A stretch of DNA of 45,079 nucleotides from Propionibacterium sp. (GCA_012838755.1 DUOQ01000085.1:1-45079); one strand, 5' to 3'; positions 1 to 8,680 are shown, numbered from the stretch's first letter. Numbers and translations: made by a program. The notes: generated by a model not told the origin, from the letters alone.

Positions 1-1437
1 GTCCACGACTCCGAGCGCATCTCGGGGCTGCTCGAGGACGCCGGCTACTCGCGCGCCGACGAGGGCGCCCAGGCCGACATCGTGGTGTTCAACACCTGCG
101 CGGTCCGCGAGAACGCCGACAACCGCCTCTACGGCAACCTGGGCCACCTCGCGCCGGTGAAGGCGAAGACCCCCGGCATGCAGATCGCCGTCGGCGGCTG
201 CATGGCCCAGAAGGACCGCGACACCGTCGTGAGGAAGGCCCCCTGGGTCGACGTGGTGTTCGGCACCCACAACATCGGCTCGCTGCCGGTGCTGCTCGAG
301 CGGGCCCGCATCGAGCAGGCCAGCCAGGTCGAGATCGAGGAGGCGCTCACCCGCTTCCCGTCGACGCTGCCGACGCGCCGCGAGTCGCCCTACGCCGCGT
401 GGGTGTCGATCTCGGTCGGCTGCAACAACACCTGCACGTTCTGCATCGTGCCGGCGCTGCGCGGCAAGGAGCAGGACCGCCGCCCAGGCGACATCCTCGC
501 CGAGGTGCGTGCCCTGGTCGACCAGGGCGTCCAGGAGATCACGCTGCTGGGACAGAACGTGAACTCCTACGGCGTCGAGTTCGGCGACCGCCTCGCGTTC
601 GGCAAGCTGCTGCGCGCCTGCGGCGAGGTCGAGGGCCTCGAGCGCGTGCGCTTCACCTCGCCCCACCCGGCCGCCTTCACCGACGACGTGATCGCCGCCA
701 TGGCCGAGACCCCCAACGTCATGCCGAGCCTGCACATGCCGCTGCAGTCGGGCTCCGATGCCGTGCTGCGCGCCATGCGCCGCTCCTACCGCAGTGAGAA
801 GTTCCTCGGCATCCTCGACCGGGTGCGCGCCGCCATGCCCGAGGCGGCCATCACCACCGACATCATCGTCGGGTTCCCCGGCGAGACCGACGAGGACTTC
901 GAGCGCACCCTCGACGTCGTGCGCGCCTCCCGCTTCGCGGCCGCGTTCACGTTCCAGTACTCGATCCGCCCCGGGACGCCCGCGGCCACCATGCCGAACC
1001 AGGTGCCGAAGGCCGTCGTCCAGGAGCGCTACGAGCGCTTGGTCGACCTCGTCGGCGAGATCACGTGGGCCGAGAACACCAAGCTCGTCGGCCAGACCGT
1101 CGAGGTCATGTTCGCCGAGGGCGAGGGCCGCAAGGACGCCGCCACCCAGCGCCTGTCGGGCCGCGCCCGCGACAACCGCCTCGTCCACGTCACCATCCCC
1201 GAGGGCATGGACGCCCCGCGCCCCGGAGACCTGGCCGACGTGGAGATCACCTACGCCGCGCCGCACCACCTCAACGCCGACGGCGCCGTGACCAACCTGC
1301 GGCGCACCCGGGGCGGCGATGCCTGGGCCCGCTGGCAGGGTGAGCCCGCGGCGTCCCCGATGGGGTTGGGGCTGGGCATGCCGCTGCGGCGTCCCGAGCC
1401 GATGCCGCCGGCCGCCGACGGCTGCAGCCAGGCCTGA
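1..1437 (+). CDS. miaB: tRNA-2-methylthio-N6-isopentenyladenosine methylthiotransferase MiaB (5' truncated by window)
   Basis: MiaB adds the 2-methylthio group to i6A37 of tRNAs reading UNN codons, using a radical-SAM cluster and an auxiliary [4Fe-4S] cluster. The frame is open from base 1 ([16 protein letters not shown]), so the ORF-track start at 82 is internal; only a short N-terminal piece, with the first auxiliary-cluster cysteine, should be missing. Visible are the other two auxiliary cysteines (NTCAVREN and GGCMAQ), the radical-SAM triad CNNTCTFC, the GQNVNSYG segment, and a C-terminal TRAM-like region ([14 protein letters not shown]). The proline-rich tail after it is ordinary for actinobacterial MiaB. 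MiaA, which makes the i6A substrate, lies 415 bases downstream, separated by a minus-strand gene and two hairpins, so the two are probably not one transcript. Confidence 0.96.
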   Translation, partial: VHDSERISGLLEDAGYSRADEGAQADIVVFNTCAVRENADNRLYGNLGHLAPVKAKTPGMQIAVGGCMAQKDRDTVVRKAPWVDVVFGTHNIGSLPVLLERARIEQASQVEIEEALTRFPSTLPTRRESPYAAWVSISVGCNNTCTFCIVPALRGKEQDRRPGDILAEVRALVDQGVQEITLLGQNVNSYGVEFGDRLAFGKLLRACGEVEGLERVRFTSPHPAAFTDDVIAAMAETPNVMPSLHMPLQSGSDAVLRAMRRSYRSEKFLGILDRVRAAMPEAAITTDIIVGFPGETDEDFERTLDVVRASRFAAAFTFQYSIRPGTPAATMPNQVPKAVVQERYERLVDLVGEITWAENTKLVGQTVEVMFAEGEGRKDAATQRLSGRARDNRLVHVTIPEGMDAPRPGDLADVEITYAAPHHLNADGAVTNLRRTRGGDAWARWQGEPAASPMGLGLGMPLRRPEPMPPAADGCSQA

Positions 1438-1444
1438 ACAACCA

Positions 1445-1477
1445 CTCAGGGCCACCCCCAACGGGAGTGGCCCTGAG
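1445..1477 (+). terminator. Stem-loop terminator after miaB
   Basis: A perfect 11-bp inverted repeat, CTCAGGGCCAC and GTGGCCCTGAG, with an 11-base loop, begins 7 bases after the miaB stop. No T-run follows, as is common for high-GC actinobacterial terminators. Confidence 0.75.
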
Positions 1478-1492
1478 CGAGATACGGTCGCA

Positions 1493-1532
1493 TTCTTGGA
1501 CGAAAGCGCAAGGGCGCTGGTCCTTCCAAGAA
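1493..1532 (-). terminator. Interrupted hairpin, likely terminator of the small minus-strand gene
   Basis: Outer arms TTCTTGGA and TCCAAGAA enclose inner arms AGCGC and GCGCT. It lies 13 bases beyond the stop of the small minus-strand gene and is well placed to end that transcript. Confidence 0.5.
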
Positions 1533-1545
1533 GGAGCGCGGCAGG

Positions 1546-1743
1546 TCAGACCTGCGGCTGCTGCGGCGCGTCCGCGTTCGGTGCGCCGATGTTGTCCTTC
1601 AGGAAGTCGGTGGCCTGCTCGACCTTGTCAGCGTGCTGACCGCCGGTCTTCTCGTTGATGAAGTCCCCGGCCTGGTCGACCACGGCCTCCACGTTCGCCT
1701 CGTTGGCGTCAGCCTTGCCCTTGATGTCGTCGAAGATGCCCAT
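1546..1743 (-). CDS. Small MT0933/Rv0909-like (PF14013-type) antitoxin-family protein, 65 aa
   Basis: The protein starts MGIFDDIKGKADAN and contains AGDFINEKTGGQHADKVEQATDF, the pattern of the MT0933/Rv0909-like antitoxin family, in which short amphipathic helices carry a D-E-K-T-G-G core. The ORF track extends to 1965, but the ATG at 1743 has a strong ribosome site (AGAAAGGGGG) and the upstream part does not look like protein. The C-terminus is rich in Ala, Pro and Gln. In mycobacteria Rv0909 is paired with the SRPBCC-fold protein Rv0910; no partner is visible here, so this is an orphan member whose role may not be antitoxic. It is divergent from miaA, with 109 bp between start codons. The family call rests on pattern recognition. 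Confidence 0.75.
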   Translation of the reverse strand: MGIFDDIKGKADANEANVEAVVDQAGDFINEKTGGQHADKVEQATDFLKDNIGAPNADAPQQPQV

Positions 1744-1840
1744 GGGGCCCCCTTTCTCTCGTCCAGCGCCGGCCCTGCTGTCACCCGGCGGCCACCACGG
1801 TAGCCCGTGGTCACGTCCCACAACAGGCCCGCGACGGGGG

Positions 1841-1846
1841 GAGAAT
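1841..1846 (+). promoter_or_regulatory. Putative -10 hexamer for leaderless miaA
   Basis: GAGAAT lies 6 bases before the miaA ATG. The same GGAGAATGG string precedes dapF. Confidence 0.4.
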
Positions 1847-1852
1847 GGGGAA

Positions 1853-2773
1853 ATGCTGCCCATCCTCGTCCTGAACGGCCCGACCGCCAGCGGCAAGTCG
1901 TCGCTGGCCGTGGAGGTTGCCGTGACGTTGATGGGGCGCGGACACCCGGCCGAGGTCGTCAACACCGACTCGATGCTCGTCTACCGCGGCATGGACATCG
2001 GCACCGCCAAGCCCACGTCCGCCGAGCGCCGCGGCGTCCCGCACCACCTCGTCGACATCATGGACGTCACGCAGACCGCCTCGGTCGCCGACTTCCAGGT
2101 GCTGGCCCGGGCGACGATCGAGGCGTGCCGGGCCCGCGGCGTCCTGCCGATCGTGGTGGGCGGGTCGGCGCTGTACATGCGCGCGATCCTCGACCACTTC
2201 GAGTTCCCGGGCACGGACGCCGCCGTGCGGGCCCGCTGGGAGGCCGAGCTCGACCGGGTCGGGTCCGAGGCAATGCACGCGGTGTTGGCCGAGCGCGCGC
2301 CCGCGACCGCGGCCGAGATCCTGCCCGGCAACGGACGCCGCATCGTCCGGGCGCTGGAGGTGCTGGAGCTCACCGGCGGGCACACCCCGAACCTGCCGGC
2401 GTGGACCTACGCCCTCGAGGGCGTCGTCGCCGTCGGCCTCGAACTCGACCGGGCGGTGATGGACCGGCGCATCGCCGAGCGCGTCGACCAGATGTGGGCC
2501 GACGGGCTCGTCGAGGAGGTCCGGGCCCTGGAACGCGCGGGGCTGCGGGAGGGGGTCACGGCGTCCCGGGCCATCGGCTACCGGCAGGTGCTGCAGTTCC
2601 TCGACGGCGAGCTCAGCGAGGAGGAGGCCCGCGAGGCGATCGTGCGCGCCACCCGGCGGTTCGCGCGCAAGCAGCTCGGCTGGTTCCGTCGCGACGCCCG
2701 GGTCACGTGGTACCCCGCCGGTCAGCCGGGGCTGGCCGAGACGTTGGCCGACGACCTGGTGGGACGACGGTGA
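1853..2773 (+). CDS. miaA: tRNA dimethylallyltransferase MiaA
   Basis: MiaA transfers a dimethylallyl group to N6 of A37 in UNN-decoding tRNAs, the step before MiaB. The 306-residue product opens with the P-loop NGPTASGKSS and the substrate-binding DSMLVYRGMDIGTAKP. It also has the VGGSALYMRAI and SRAIGYRQVLQFLDG signatures and a basic C-terminus (ATRRFARKQLGWFRRD), a complete family architecture. The ORF track begins at 1655, but homology starts at MLPILVLNG (ATG 1853) and the extension would overlap the divergent small gene. Its stop overlaps the possible GTG start of the next gene (GTGA), so the two are probably co-translated. Confidence 0.96.
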   Translation: MLPILVLNGPTASGKSSLAVEVAVTLMGRGHPAEVVNTDSMLVYRGMDIGTAKPTSAERRGVPHHLVDIMDVTQTASVADFQVLARATIEACRARGVLPIVVGGSALYMRAILDHFEFPGTDAAVRARWEAELDRVGSEAMHAVLAERAPATAAEILPGNGRRIVRALEVLELTGGHTPNLPAWTYALEGVVAVGLELDRAVMDRRIAERVDQMWADGLVEEVRALERAGLREGVTASRAIGYRQVLQFLDGELSEEEAREAIVRATRRFARKQLGWFRRDARVTWYPAGQPGLAETLADDLVGRR

Positions 2774-3813
2774 GGATGAGGGAACAGCCGCTGTGGGGAT
2801 GGATCCTGCCCGTGCTCCTCGGCGGCCTGGCCTGGTGGCTCGGCACATCCGCCCCGATCATCGGCGGGCCGGTGCTCGGCATCCTGATGGGGCTGGTCGT
2901 CGGCCAGCTCGCCGGGCAGGTGCCGGCGTGGTCGGCCGGGGTGAAGTTCCACGCCGAGCGCGTGCTGCAGGGCTCGATCGTCCTGCTGGGCGCCGGCATG
3001 TCGCTGGTCGAGGTGGCCCGCATCGGCGGGGCCGGCCTGCCGGTCATGATCGGCACGATCGTCGTGGCCGTCGGCGTGGGGATCCCGTTGTCGCGGGCCC
3101 TCAAGGTCGAGCGCGAGACAGGTGCTCTGGTCACCTACGGCACCACGATCTGCGGGGCCTCGGCCATCGCGACGATGAGCCAGGTGATGGGCGCCCGCGC
3201 GGGGGCCGTGGCCGTGTCGATCGCGGTGATCGTGCTCTACAACGTGCTCGCGGCGGTGCTGTTCCCGGCGCTGGGCCTGGCGATGGGGCTCACCCCGACC
3301 TCCTTCGGCCTCTGGGCGGGCACGGCGGTCAACGACACGTCCTCGGTGGTGGCGGCGTCCACCTCGTTCGACGCCCAGTTGATGGCCACCGGCGTCGTCG
3401 TGGGCGGCATGACCGCAGCCTCGTACGCGGTCGTGGTGAAGCTGACCCGCACCCTGATGCTCGTGCCGCTGGCGCTGTTCCAGCAGTGGTTCGGCAACCG
3501 CTCGCTGCCCGAGTCGGAGCGCCAGCACACCGTCTGGTGGCGGATGGTCCCGGGCTTCCTCGTGCTCTTCCTCGTCGCGGCCGGGCTGCGCACCCTCGGC
3601 GTGATCCCCGACGAGGTGGCCCCGGCGCTGACGCTGCTGGCCCACATCGGCACCACCATCGCCATGACGGCGGTGGGCATGTCGAGCTCCCTGACCGCGA
3701 TCAGGGCCGCGGGCTGGCGTCCGCTGGCGCTGGGCGGGATCCTCTGGGCGCTGATCGCCCTCACCAGCCTGGGGTTGCAGGCCGCGACGGGGCAGTTGGC
3801 GTTCCTGGGCTGA
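2770..3813 (+). CDS. UPF0324 (YeiH-type) integral membrane protein
   Basis: This is a polytopic membrane protein of about 347 residues from the UPF0324/Cons_hypoth698 family, annotated loosely as putative sulfate exporters; the substrate is not established. Family signatures are GTTICGASAIATMSQVMGAR and FGLWAGTAVNDTSSVVAA, with roughly ten hydrophobic segments across the protein. The start is either GTG 2770, overlapping the miaA stop by 4 bases, or ATG 2776. I used 2770 for its coupling geometry and the upstream GGTGGGA; the difference is two residues. The ORF-track frame before 2770 is a shadow of miaA. A perfect palindrome follows the stop by 7 bases and may end transcription. Confidence 0.88.
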   Translation: MRMREQPLWGWILPVLLGGLAWWLGTSAPIIGGPVLGILMGLVVGQLAGQVPAWSAGVKFHAERVLQGSIVLLGAGMSLVEVARIGGAGLPVMIGTIVVAVGVGIPLSRALKVERETGALVTYGTTICGASAIATMSQVMGARAGAVAVSIAVIVLYNVLAAVLFPALGLAMGLTPTSFGLWAGTAVNDTSSVVAASTSFDAQLMATGVVVGGMTAASYAVVVKLTRTLMLVPLALFQQWFGNRSLPESERQHTVWWRMVPGFLVLFLVAAGLRTLGVIPDEVAPALTLLAHIGTTIAMTAVGMSSSLTAIRAAGWRPLALGGILWALIALTSLGLQAATGQLAFLG

Positions 3814-3820
3814 CCCCGGG

Positions 3821-3878
3821 TGCATTTCCGGGTGGCAGGACCCCAAGGATCCTTGGGGTCCTGCCACCCGGAAATGCA
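3821..3878. repeat. Perfect 58-bp palindrome (copy 1 of a dispersed element)
   Basis: The two 29-base halves, starting TGCATTTCCGGGTGGCAGGA and meeting at GGATCC, are exact reverse complements with no loop. It sits between the UPF0324 gene and dapF. A second copy lies at 17231-17282. It could act as a terminator or as a REP-like element. Confidence 0.9.
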
Positions 3879-3894
3879 GTCTTGCCTGCCGTGG

Positions 3895-3900
3895 GAGAAT
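3895..3900 (+). promoter_or_regulatory. Putative -10 hexamer for leaderless dapF
   Basis: GAGAAT is followed by 7 bases and then GTG 3908. The ORF-track ATG at 3899 overlaps this hexamer. Confidence 0.4.
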
Positions 3901-3907
3901 GGCCGAC

Positions 3908-4747
3908 GTGCTCGAATTCGCCAAGGGACACGGGACCCGCAACGACTTCGTCCTGGTGACGGACGCCGACGACGCGCGCCCGCTCACCGACGACGAGGTG
4001 CGCTTCCTCGCCGACCGCCGGTCCGGGATCGGCGGCGACGGGGTGCTGCGTGCGGTCCGGGCCCGGCACATCCCCGAGTGGGACGGCGACCCCGACCTCT
4101 GGTTCATGGACTACCGCAACGCCGACGGCTCCGTGGCCGAGATGTGCGGCAACGGGGTCCGCGTGTTCGCGCGCTACCTGGTCGAGGAGGGCCTCGTCCC
4201 CGCGGGCACCACGACGATCGACCTCGGCACCCGCGCCGGGCTCCGCACCGCCGAACTGCTGCCCGACGGCCGCGTGCGCGTGTGGATGGGGCGTCCCCAC
4301 ACCGCCGACGCCGGCACGTCCATCACCCTCGGCGACCAGAACTGGGGCGCCACCAGCGTCGACGTCGGCAACCCCCACGCCGTGGTCCTGCTCGGCGACG
4401 ACGAACCCTTGGCGTCCCTCGACCTGACCGAGGCCCCCGTGTGGACGCCCCGGACGAACTTCCCGAACGGGGTCAACGTCGAGTTCGTGGACGACCTCGG
4501 CCCGGGCCGCGTCCGCATGCGGGTGTACGAGCGGGGCGTCGGCGAGACCGACTCGTGCGGCACCGGGACGGTGGCGGTGGCGTCCGCCGTTGCCCGGGCC
4601 CACGGACAACAGGACGGTCGCTGGACCGTCGAGGTGCCGGGCGGTGAGGTCGAGGTCGACCTGGCCGGCGGCGAGGCCTGGCTGACCGGCCCGGCCGTGA
4701 TCGTGGCGCGCGGCCACGTGACGATCCCGCGCGAGGAGAACGCATGA
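3908..4747 (+). CDS. dapF: Diaminopimelate epimerase DapF
   Basis: DapF converts LL- to meso-diaminopimelate for lysine and peptidoglycan synthesis, using two cysteines as acid and base. Both are present, in EMCGNGVRVF (about residue 80) and ETDSCGTGTVAVASA near the C-terminus. The N-terminal FAKGHGTRNDFVL and GIGGDGVL substrate-binding motifs are intact. The ORF track starts at ATG 3899 (282 aa). I prefer GTG 3908 (279 aa): family members start a few residues before FAKGHGT, and a GAGAAT hexamer lies 7 bases upstream. The stop overlaps the hflX ATG by 4 bases (ATGA), so the two are translationally coupled. Confidence 0.95.
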   Translation: MLEFAKGHGTRNDFVLVTDADDARPLTDDEVRFLADRRSGIGGDGVLRAVRARHIPEWDGDPDLWFMDYRNADGSVAEMCGNGVRVFARYLVEEGLVPAGTTTIDLGTRAGLRTAELLPDGRVRVWMGRPHTADAGTSITLGDQNWGATSVDVGNPHAVVLLGDDEPLASLDLTEAPVWTPRTNFPNGVNVEFVDDLGPGRVRMRVYERGVGETDSCGTGTVAVASAVARAHGQQDGRWTVEVPGGEVEVDLAGGEAWLTGPAVIVARGHVTIPREENA

Positions 4748-6174
4748 CCAACAGCTACGACGCAGATCTCGACCCCGAGCGCGACGACTACGACGGCGAC
4801 CAGCTCGACCTCGAGGAGCGCCTCTCGTTGCGCCGCGTCGCCGGCATGTCGACCCAGCTGGCCGACATCAGCGAGGTCGAGTACCGCGAGCTCCAGCTCG
4901 AGCGCGTGGTGCTCGTCGGCGTGTGGACGACCGGCAGCCAGGCCGAGCACGACAACGCCATGGCCGAGCTCAAGCTGCTCGCCGAGACGGCGGGTTCGGA
5001 GGTGCTCGAGGGCCTGGTCCAGCGGCGCACGCACCCCGATCCGGCGACCTACATCGGCCGCGGCAAGGTCGACGAGGTGCGCGAGGTCGTCATCGCGACC
5101 GGCGCCGACACGGTGATCTTCGACGGCGAGCTCGAGCCCGCCCAGCTGCGCAACCTCGAGGACCGCATTGGCGTCAAGGTCATCGACCGCACCGCGCTGA
5201 TCCTCGACATCTTCGCCCAGCACGCCAAGTCGATCGAGGGCAAGGCCCAAGTCGAGCTGGCCCAGCTGCAGTACCTGCGCCAGCGCCTGCGCGGGTGGGG
5301 TGGCGAGCTGTCCCGCCAGGCCGGTGGCCGGATCGCCGGCGGTGCCGGCATCGGTGGCCGTGGCCCCGGTGAGACCAAGATCGAGACCGACCGCCGCCGC
5401 ATCCGCACGCGCATCTCCCAGTTGCGCAAGCGCCTGCGCGAGCTGGATGCGGTGCGTGACACCAAGCGCGCCGAACGGCGCCGCAACCAGGTCCCGTCGG
5501 TGGCGATCGTCGGCTACACCAACGCCGGCAAGAGCTCGCTGCTCAACCGGCTCACCGGCGCCGGCGTGCTCGTCGAGGACGCCCTGTTCGCCACGCTGGA
5601 CCCGACGACCCGCCGCTCCCAGACCACCGACGGACGCGTGTTCACCCTCACCGACACCGTCGGGTTCGTGCGCCACCTGCCGCACGACCTGGTCGAGGCG
5701 TTCCGCTCCACGCTGGAGGAGTCGACCGAGGCCGACCTGCTGCTGCACGTCGTGGACGCCTCGGACCCCGACCCCGTCGGCCAGATCAACGCCGTGCGCA
5801 CGGTGCTCAACGAGATCGGGGCCAACGACATCCCCGAGCAGATCGTGTTCAACAAGATCGACCTGGCCAGCGAGGTCGACCTCGTGCCGCTGCGCACCGT
5901 CGCCCCGGACGCCCTGTTCGTCTCGGCTCGCACCGGAAAGGGGCTCGAGGAGCTCCGCGCCCGGCTGGAGGAGCGGCTGCCGCGTCCCGCCGTCGAGGTG
6001 CGGGCCCTGGTGCCGTACGCCCGCCACGACCTGATCGACCGCATCCACAAGGAGGGGGAGCTCGGCAGCACCGAGCACACCGGCGACGGCACGCTCGTCG
6101 TCGCCCGCGTCAACGAGGACCTCGCCGGTGAACTGGCCGAGTTCGCGGCGTCCGGGACGGGGGAGCAGGCGTGA
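4744..6174 (+). CDS. hflX: Ribosome-associated GTPase HflX
   Basis: HflX binds the 50S subunit and splits stalled or heat-damaged ribosomes. The 476-residue protein has the N-terminal HflX domain with the glycine-rich stretch RQAGGRIAGGAGIGGRGPGE (about 191-210), preceded by the QLQYLRQRLRGWGGELS helices. The G domain follows: G1 GYTNAGKSS (about 257-265), G3 DTVGFV and G4 NKIDL. An acidic, low-complexity N-terminal 25 residues is typical of actinobacterial HflX. It overlaps dapF upstream (ATGA) and the DUF952 gene downstream (GTGA), so the three form one coupled operon. Confidence 0.96.
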   Translation: MTNSYDADLDPERDDYDGDQLDLEERLSLRRVAGMSTQLADISEVEYRELQLERVVLVGVWTTGSQAEHDNAMAELKLLAETAGSEVLEGLVQRRTHPDPATYIGRGKVDEVREVVIATGADTVIFDGELEPAQLRNLEDRIGVKVIDRTALILDIFAQHAKSIEGKAQVELAQLQYLRQRLRGWGGELSRQAGGRIAGGAGIGGRGPGETKIETDRRRIRTRISQLRKRLRELDAVRDTKRAERRRNQVPSVAIVGYTNAGKSSLLNRLTGAGVLVEDALFATLDPTTRRSQTTDGRVFTLTDTVGFVRHLPHDLVEAFRSTLEESTEADLLLHVVDASDPDPVGQINAVRTVLNEIGANDIPEQIVFNKIDLASEVDLVPLRTVAPDALFVSARTGKGLEELRARLEERLPRPAVEVRALVPYARHDLIDRIHKEGELGSTEHTGDGTLVVARVNEDLAGELAEFAASGTGEQA

Positions 6175-6593
6175 ACGACTTCCTGCCCCTGTGGCACATC
6201 GCCCACCGGGCCGACTGGGAGGCCGCCCGCGCCGACGGCGTCTACCTGCACTCCACTCGGGGCCGCACGCTGGGCGAGGAGGGGTTCATCCACTGCTCGT
6301 ACCCCCACCAGGTGGGGATCGTCGCCCGCAACCTCTACGCCGACGACCCCGAGCCTCTTGTCGTGCTCGAGATCGACCGGGACGCCCTCGGCGCCACCAA
6401 GGTGCGCGTCGAGGATGTGGAGGGGATGTCCTTCCCGCACCTCTACGGCCCGCTGCCGACCGACGCGGTCGTCCTGCTGCGCGCGCTGGCCTTCGACGAC
6501 CAGGGCGCGCTCATGCTGGGCGACGCCGAGGACCCCCGCGACGGGTCGCTGCTCGAGGAGACCCGCGTCGGCGACCTGCTCAAGGACGACTGA
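6171..6593 (+). CDS. DUF952 family protein
   Basis: A 140-residue soluble protein with the DUF952 (PF06108) motifs: the opening LWHIAHRADWEAA, EEGFIHCSYPHQV and MSFPHLYGPLPTDAV. The family is uncharacterised; its fold resembles a nucleotide or ADP-ribose-binding domain, but I assign no function. The GTG start overlaps the hflX stop by 4 bases, so it is translated with hflX. Length matches the family and nothing is missing. Confidence 0.88.
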   Translation: MNDFLPLWHIAHRADWEAARADGVYLHSTRGRTLGEEGFIHCSYPHQVGIVARNLYADDPEPLVVLEIDRDALGATKVRVEDVEGMSFPHLYGPLPTDAVVLLRALAFDDQGALMLGDAEDPRDGSLLEETRVGDLLKDD

Positions 6594-6670
6594 CGCAGCA
6601 GCCGCGCCCCGCGGTGTTGTCGGTTTGTTGTCCGTGGCGGGCCGCGCCGGGGCGGGGGAGCGCCGTGAAG

Positions 6671-6676
6671 TAGCCT
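6671..6676 (+). promoter_or_regulatory. Putative -10 hexamer for leaderless dinG
   Basis: TAGCCT, then 7 bases, then the GTG start at 6684. I found no CGAAC-type LexA box in the 90-base gap upstream. Confidence 0.45.
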
Positions 6677-6683
6677 CGGGCAG

Positions 6684-8672
6684 GTGCCCTCCCGCAGTGA
6701 CCAGATCCTCGACGCCGCCGTCGAGGCGATCGGGGGCGCCCCGCGCGAGGGCCAGGTGACGATGGCCCGGGCCATCGAGCACGCCTTCGAGTCCGGCGAG
6801 CACCTGCTGGTCCAGGCGGGCACGGGCACGGGCAAGTCGCTGGGCTACCTCGCCCCGGCGCTGGCCCACCTCCACGAGAACCCGACCGGCCGCGTCGTCG
6901 TGGCCACCGCCACGCTCGCCCTGCAGGCGCAGCTGGCGAACTCCGACATCCCCGCCGCGCTGGACGCCGCCGAGAAGGTCACCGGGCGCCGCGCACGCGC
7001 GGCCGTCCTGAAGGGCCGCACGAACTATGCCTGCCTGCACCGCGCGGTCGAGGGAGCCGGCGCCGAGCAGGACTCCCTCCTTGGCGGCGAGATTCTCGCC
7101 GAGGGGCTGCGGTCGGCCAAGGCCGATGCGGCGTCCGTCGTCGGGGCCGAGGTGGTCGCCCTCCGTGAGTGGGTCCAGCAGGAGCTGGACGCCGACGGCG
7201 CCGGCGACCGTGACGACGCCCCGACGCACACCGCCGCCGCGTGGGGCCAGGTGTCGGTGCCCGTGCGGGAGTGCCTGGGCCAGCAGTGCGCCTTCTTCTC
7301 CACGTGCTTCGTCGAGCGCTCGCGTGAGACGGCCCGCAACTCCCAGCTCGTGGTCACCAACCACGCCCTGCTCGCCATCGACGCGATGCACGGCAACACC
7401 GTCCTGCCCGAGCACGACCTCCTCGTCATCGACGAGGCGCACGAGCTCACCGCCCGGGTGACGGGGGCGGCGTCCCACGAGCTCAGCCCGCAGCAACTCG
7501 AGCGGGTCGCCCGCCGCTGCATGGCCCACCTCAAGGACGACGACCTGTCGATCGAGTTCCTCGACCTGGGCGACGCCCTGATGCAGGCCCTGGCCGAGGC
7601 ACCCCTGGAGCGCATCGAGGACCCCGACTCGCCCGTGCTGGAGGTGCTGGCCCGCATCCGCGACGTCAGCCGCGCGGTGGTCAGCGAGCTCAAGGGCGAC
7701 GACCCCGACCTCAAGCAGGCGGCCGCGGCGGCCAAGGAGGTCTTCGACGTCGCCGAGGCCATGCGTTCGCTCAAGGAGACCGACGTGCTCTGGGTCAGCG
7801 AGCGCGAACGGTTCGGCCGCTGGCTCGTCGTCGCGCCCCTCGACGTGGCGGGGCTGCTGCGCGAACGCGTGCTGTCGACCACCACGACCGTCCTGACGAG
7901 CGCCACCCTCAAGCTCGGCGGCGACTTCGAGTCGATCGCCTCCTCGGTCGGTCTGGCGCGCAACGACCGGCTGCTCGACACCGAACCCGAGGACCCGACC
8001 GGCCTGGAGTGGCGCGCCCTCGACGTCGGCTCGCCGTTCGACTACGCCCGGCAGGGGATCCTGTACGTCGCCCAGCACCTGCCCAGCCCCGGCCGCGACG
8101 GCATCGGCCCCGAGGCGCTGGCCGAGGTCGCCGAGCTCGTGTGGGCTGCGGGAGGGCGCACGCTGGGGCTGTTCGCGTCCCAGCGCAACGCGGAGGCCGC
8201 CGCCCGGCACTGCCGCGCCGAGCTGCCCAAGATGACGTTCCTGTGCCAGGGCGACGCGCAGTTGTCCGAGCTCACCCGCCGGTTCATCGACGAGCCCGCC
8301 ACGAGCCTGTTCGGCACGCTGAGCCTGTGGCAGGGCGTCGACGTTCCGGGGGAGACCTGCCAGCTGGTGATCATCGACAAGATCCCGTTCCCGCGCCCCG
8401 ACGAGCCGCTGCTGCAGGCCCGCCAGAAGGCGGTCGCCCAGGCGGGCGGCAACGGGTTCATGGCGGTGGCGGCCACGCACGCCGCGCTGCTGCTGGCGCA
8501 GGGGTCCGGACGCCTCATCCGCCGGCTGTCCGACCGCGGGGTCGTCGCGGTGCTCGACCCGCGGCTGCGGAAGGCGCGCTATGGCTCGTTCCTGCGCGCC
8601 TCGATGCCGGGGTTCTGGTCAACCACCGACCGCGAGGTCGCGGTCAACGCGCTGCGCCGGCTGGCCGGCTGA
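6684..8672 (+). CDS. dinG: DinG-type ATP-dependent DNA helicase
   Basis: A superfamily 2, XPD/DinG-type 5'-3' helicase of 662 residues that likely resolves R-loops, D-loops or damaged forks. Motif I is AGTGTGKSLGYLAPAL and motif II is the DEAH box in VIDEAHELTARV. Four Fe-S cluster cysteines are visible: NYACLH, then ECLGQQCAFFSTCF. Late motifs include LFGTLSLWQGVDVPG, IDKIPFPRPDEPLL and QGSGRLIRRLSDRG. The GTG start has no Shine-Dalgarno but a TAGCCT hexamer. Although dinG is SOS-regulated in E. coli, no LexA box is visible here. Its stop is 8 bases from the stop of the converging ABC permease. Confidence 0.93.
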   Translation: MPSRSDQILDAAVEAIGGAPREGQVTMARAIEHAFESGEHLLVQAGTGTGKSLGYLAPALAHLHENPTGRVVVATATLALQAQLANSDIPAALDAAEKVTGRRARAAVLKGRTNYACLHRAVEGAGAEQDSLLGGEILAEGLRSAKADAASVVGAEVVALREWVQQELDADGAGDRDDAPTHTAAAWGQVSVPVRECLGQQCAFFSTCFVERSRETARNSQLVVTNHALLAIDAMHGNTVLPEHDLLVIDEAHELTARVTGAASHELSPQQLERVARRCMAHLKDDDLSIEFLDLGDALMQALAEAPLERIEDPDSPVLEVLARIRDVSRAVVSELKGDDPDLKQAAAAAKEVFDVAEAMRSLKETDVLWVSERERFGRWLVVAPLDVAGLLRERVLSTTTTVLTSATLKLGGDFESIASSVGLARNDRLLDTEPEDPTGLEWRALDVGSPFDYARQGILYVAQHLPSPGRDGIGPEALAEVAELVWAAGGRTLGLFASQRNAEAAARHCRAELPKMTFLCQGDAQLSELTRRFIDEPATSLFGTLSLWQGVDVPGETCQLVIIDKIPFPRPDEPLLQARQKAVAQAGGNGFMAVAATHAALLLAQGSGRLIRRLSDRGVVAVLDPRLRKARYGSFLRASMPGFWSTTDREVAVNALRRLAG

Positions 8673-8680
8673 GCCCGGTT

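Noticed and set aside
1655-1852. N-terminal extension of miaA to 1655
   Set aside because: It overlaps the divergent small gene and its ribosome site, and MiaA homology starts exactly at ATG 1853.
3820-3898. Short peptide MHFRVAGPQGSLGSCHPEMQ and its echo near 17230
   Set aside because: The similarity is at the DNA level: both are translations of the palindromic repeat.
6594-6683. LexA box in front of dinG
   Set aside because: No CGAAC or GTTCG half-site occurs in the gap, despite dinG being an SOS gene in other bacteria.
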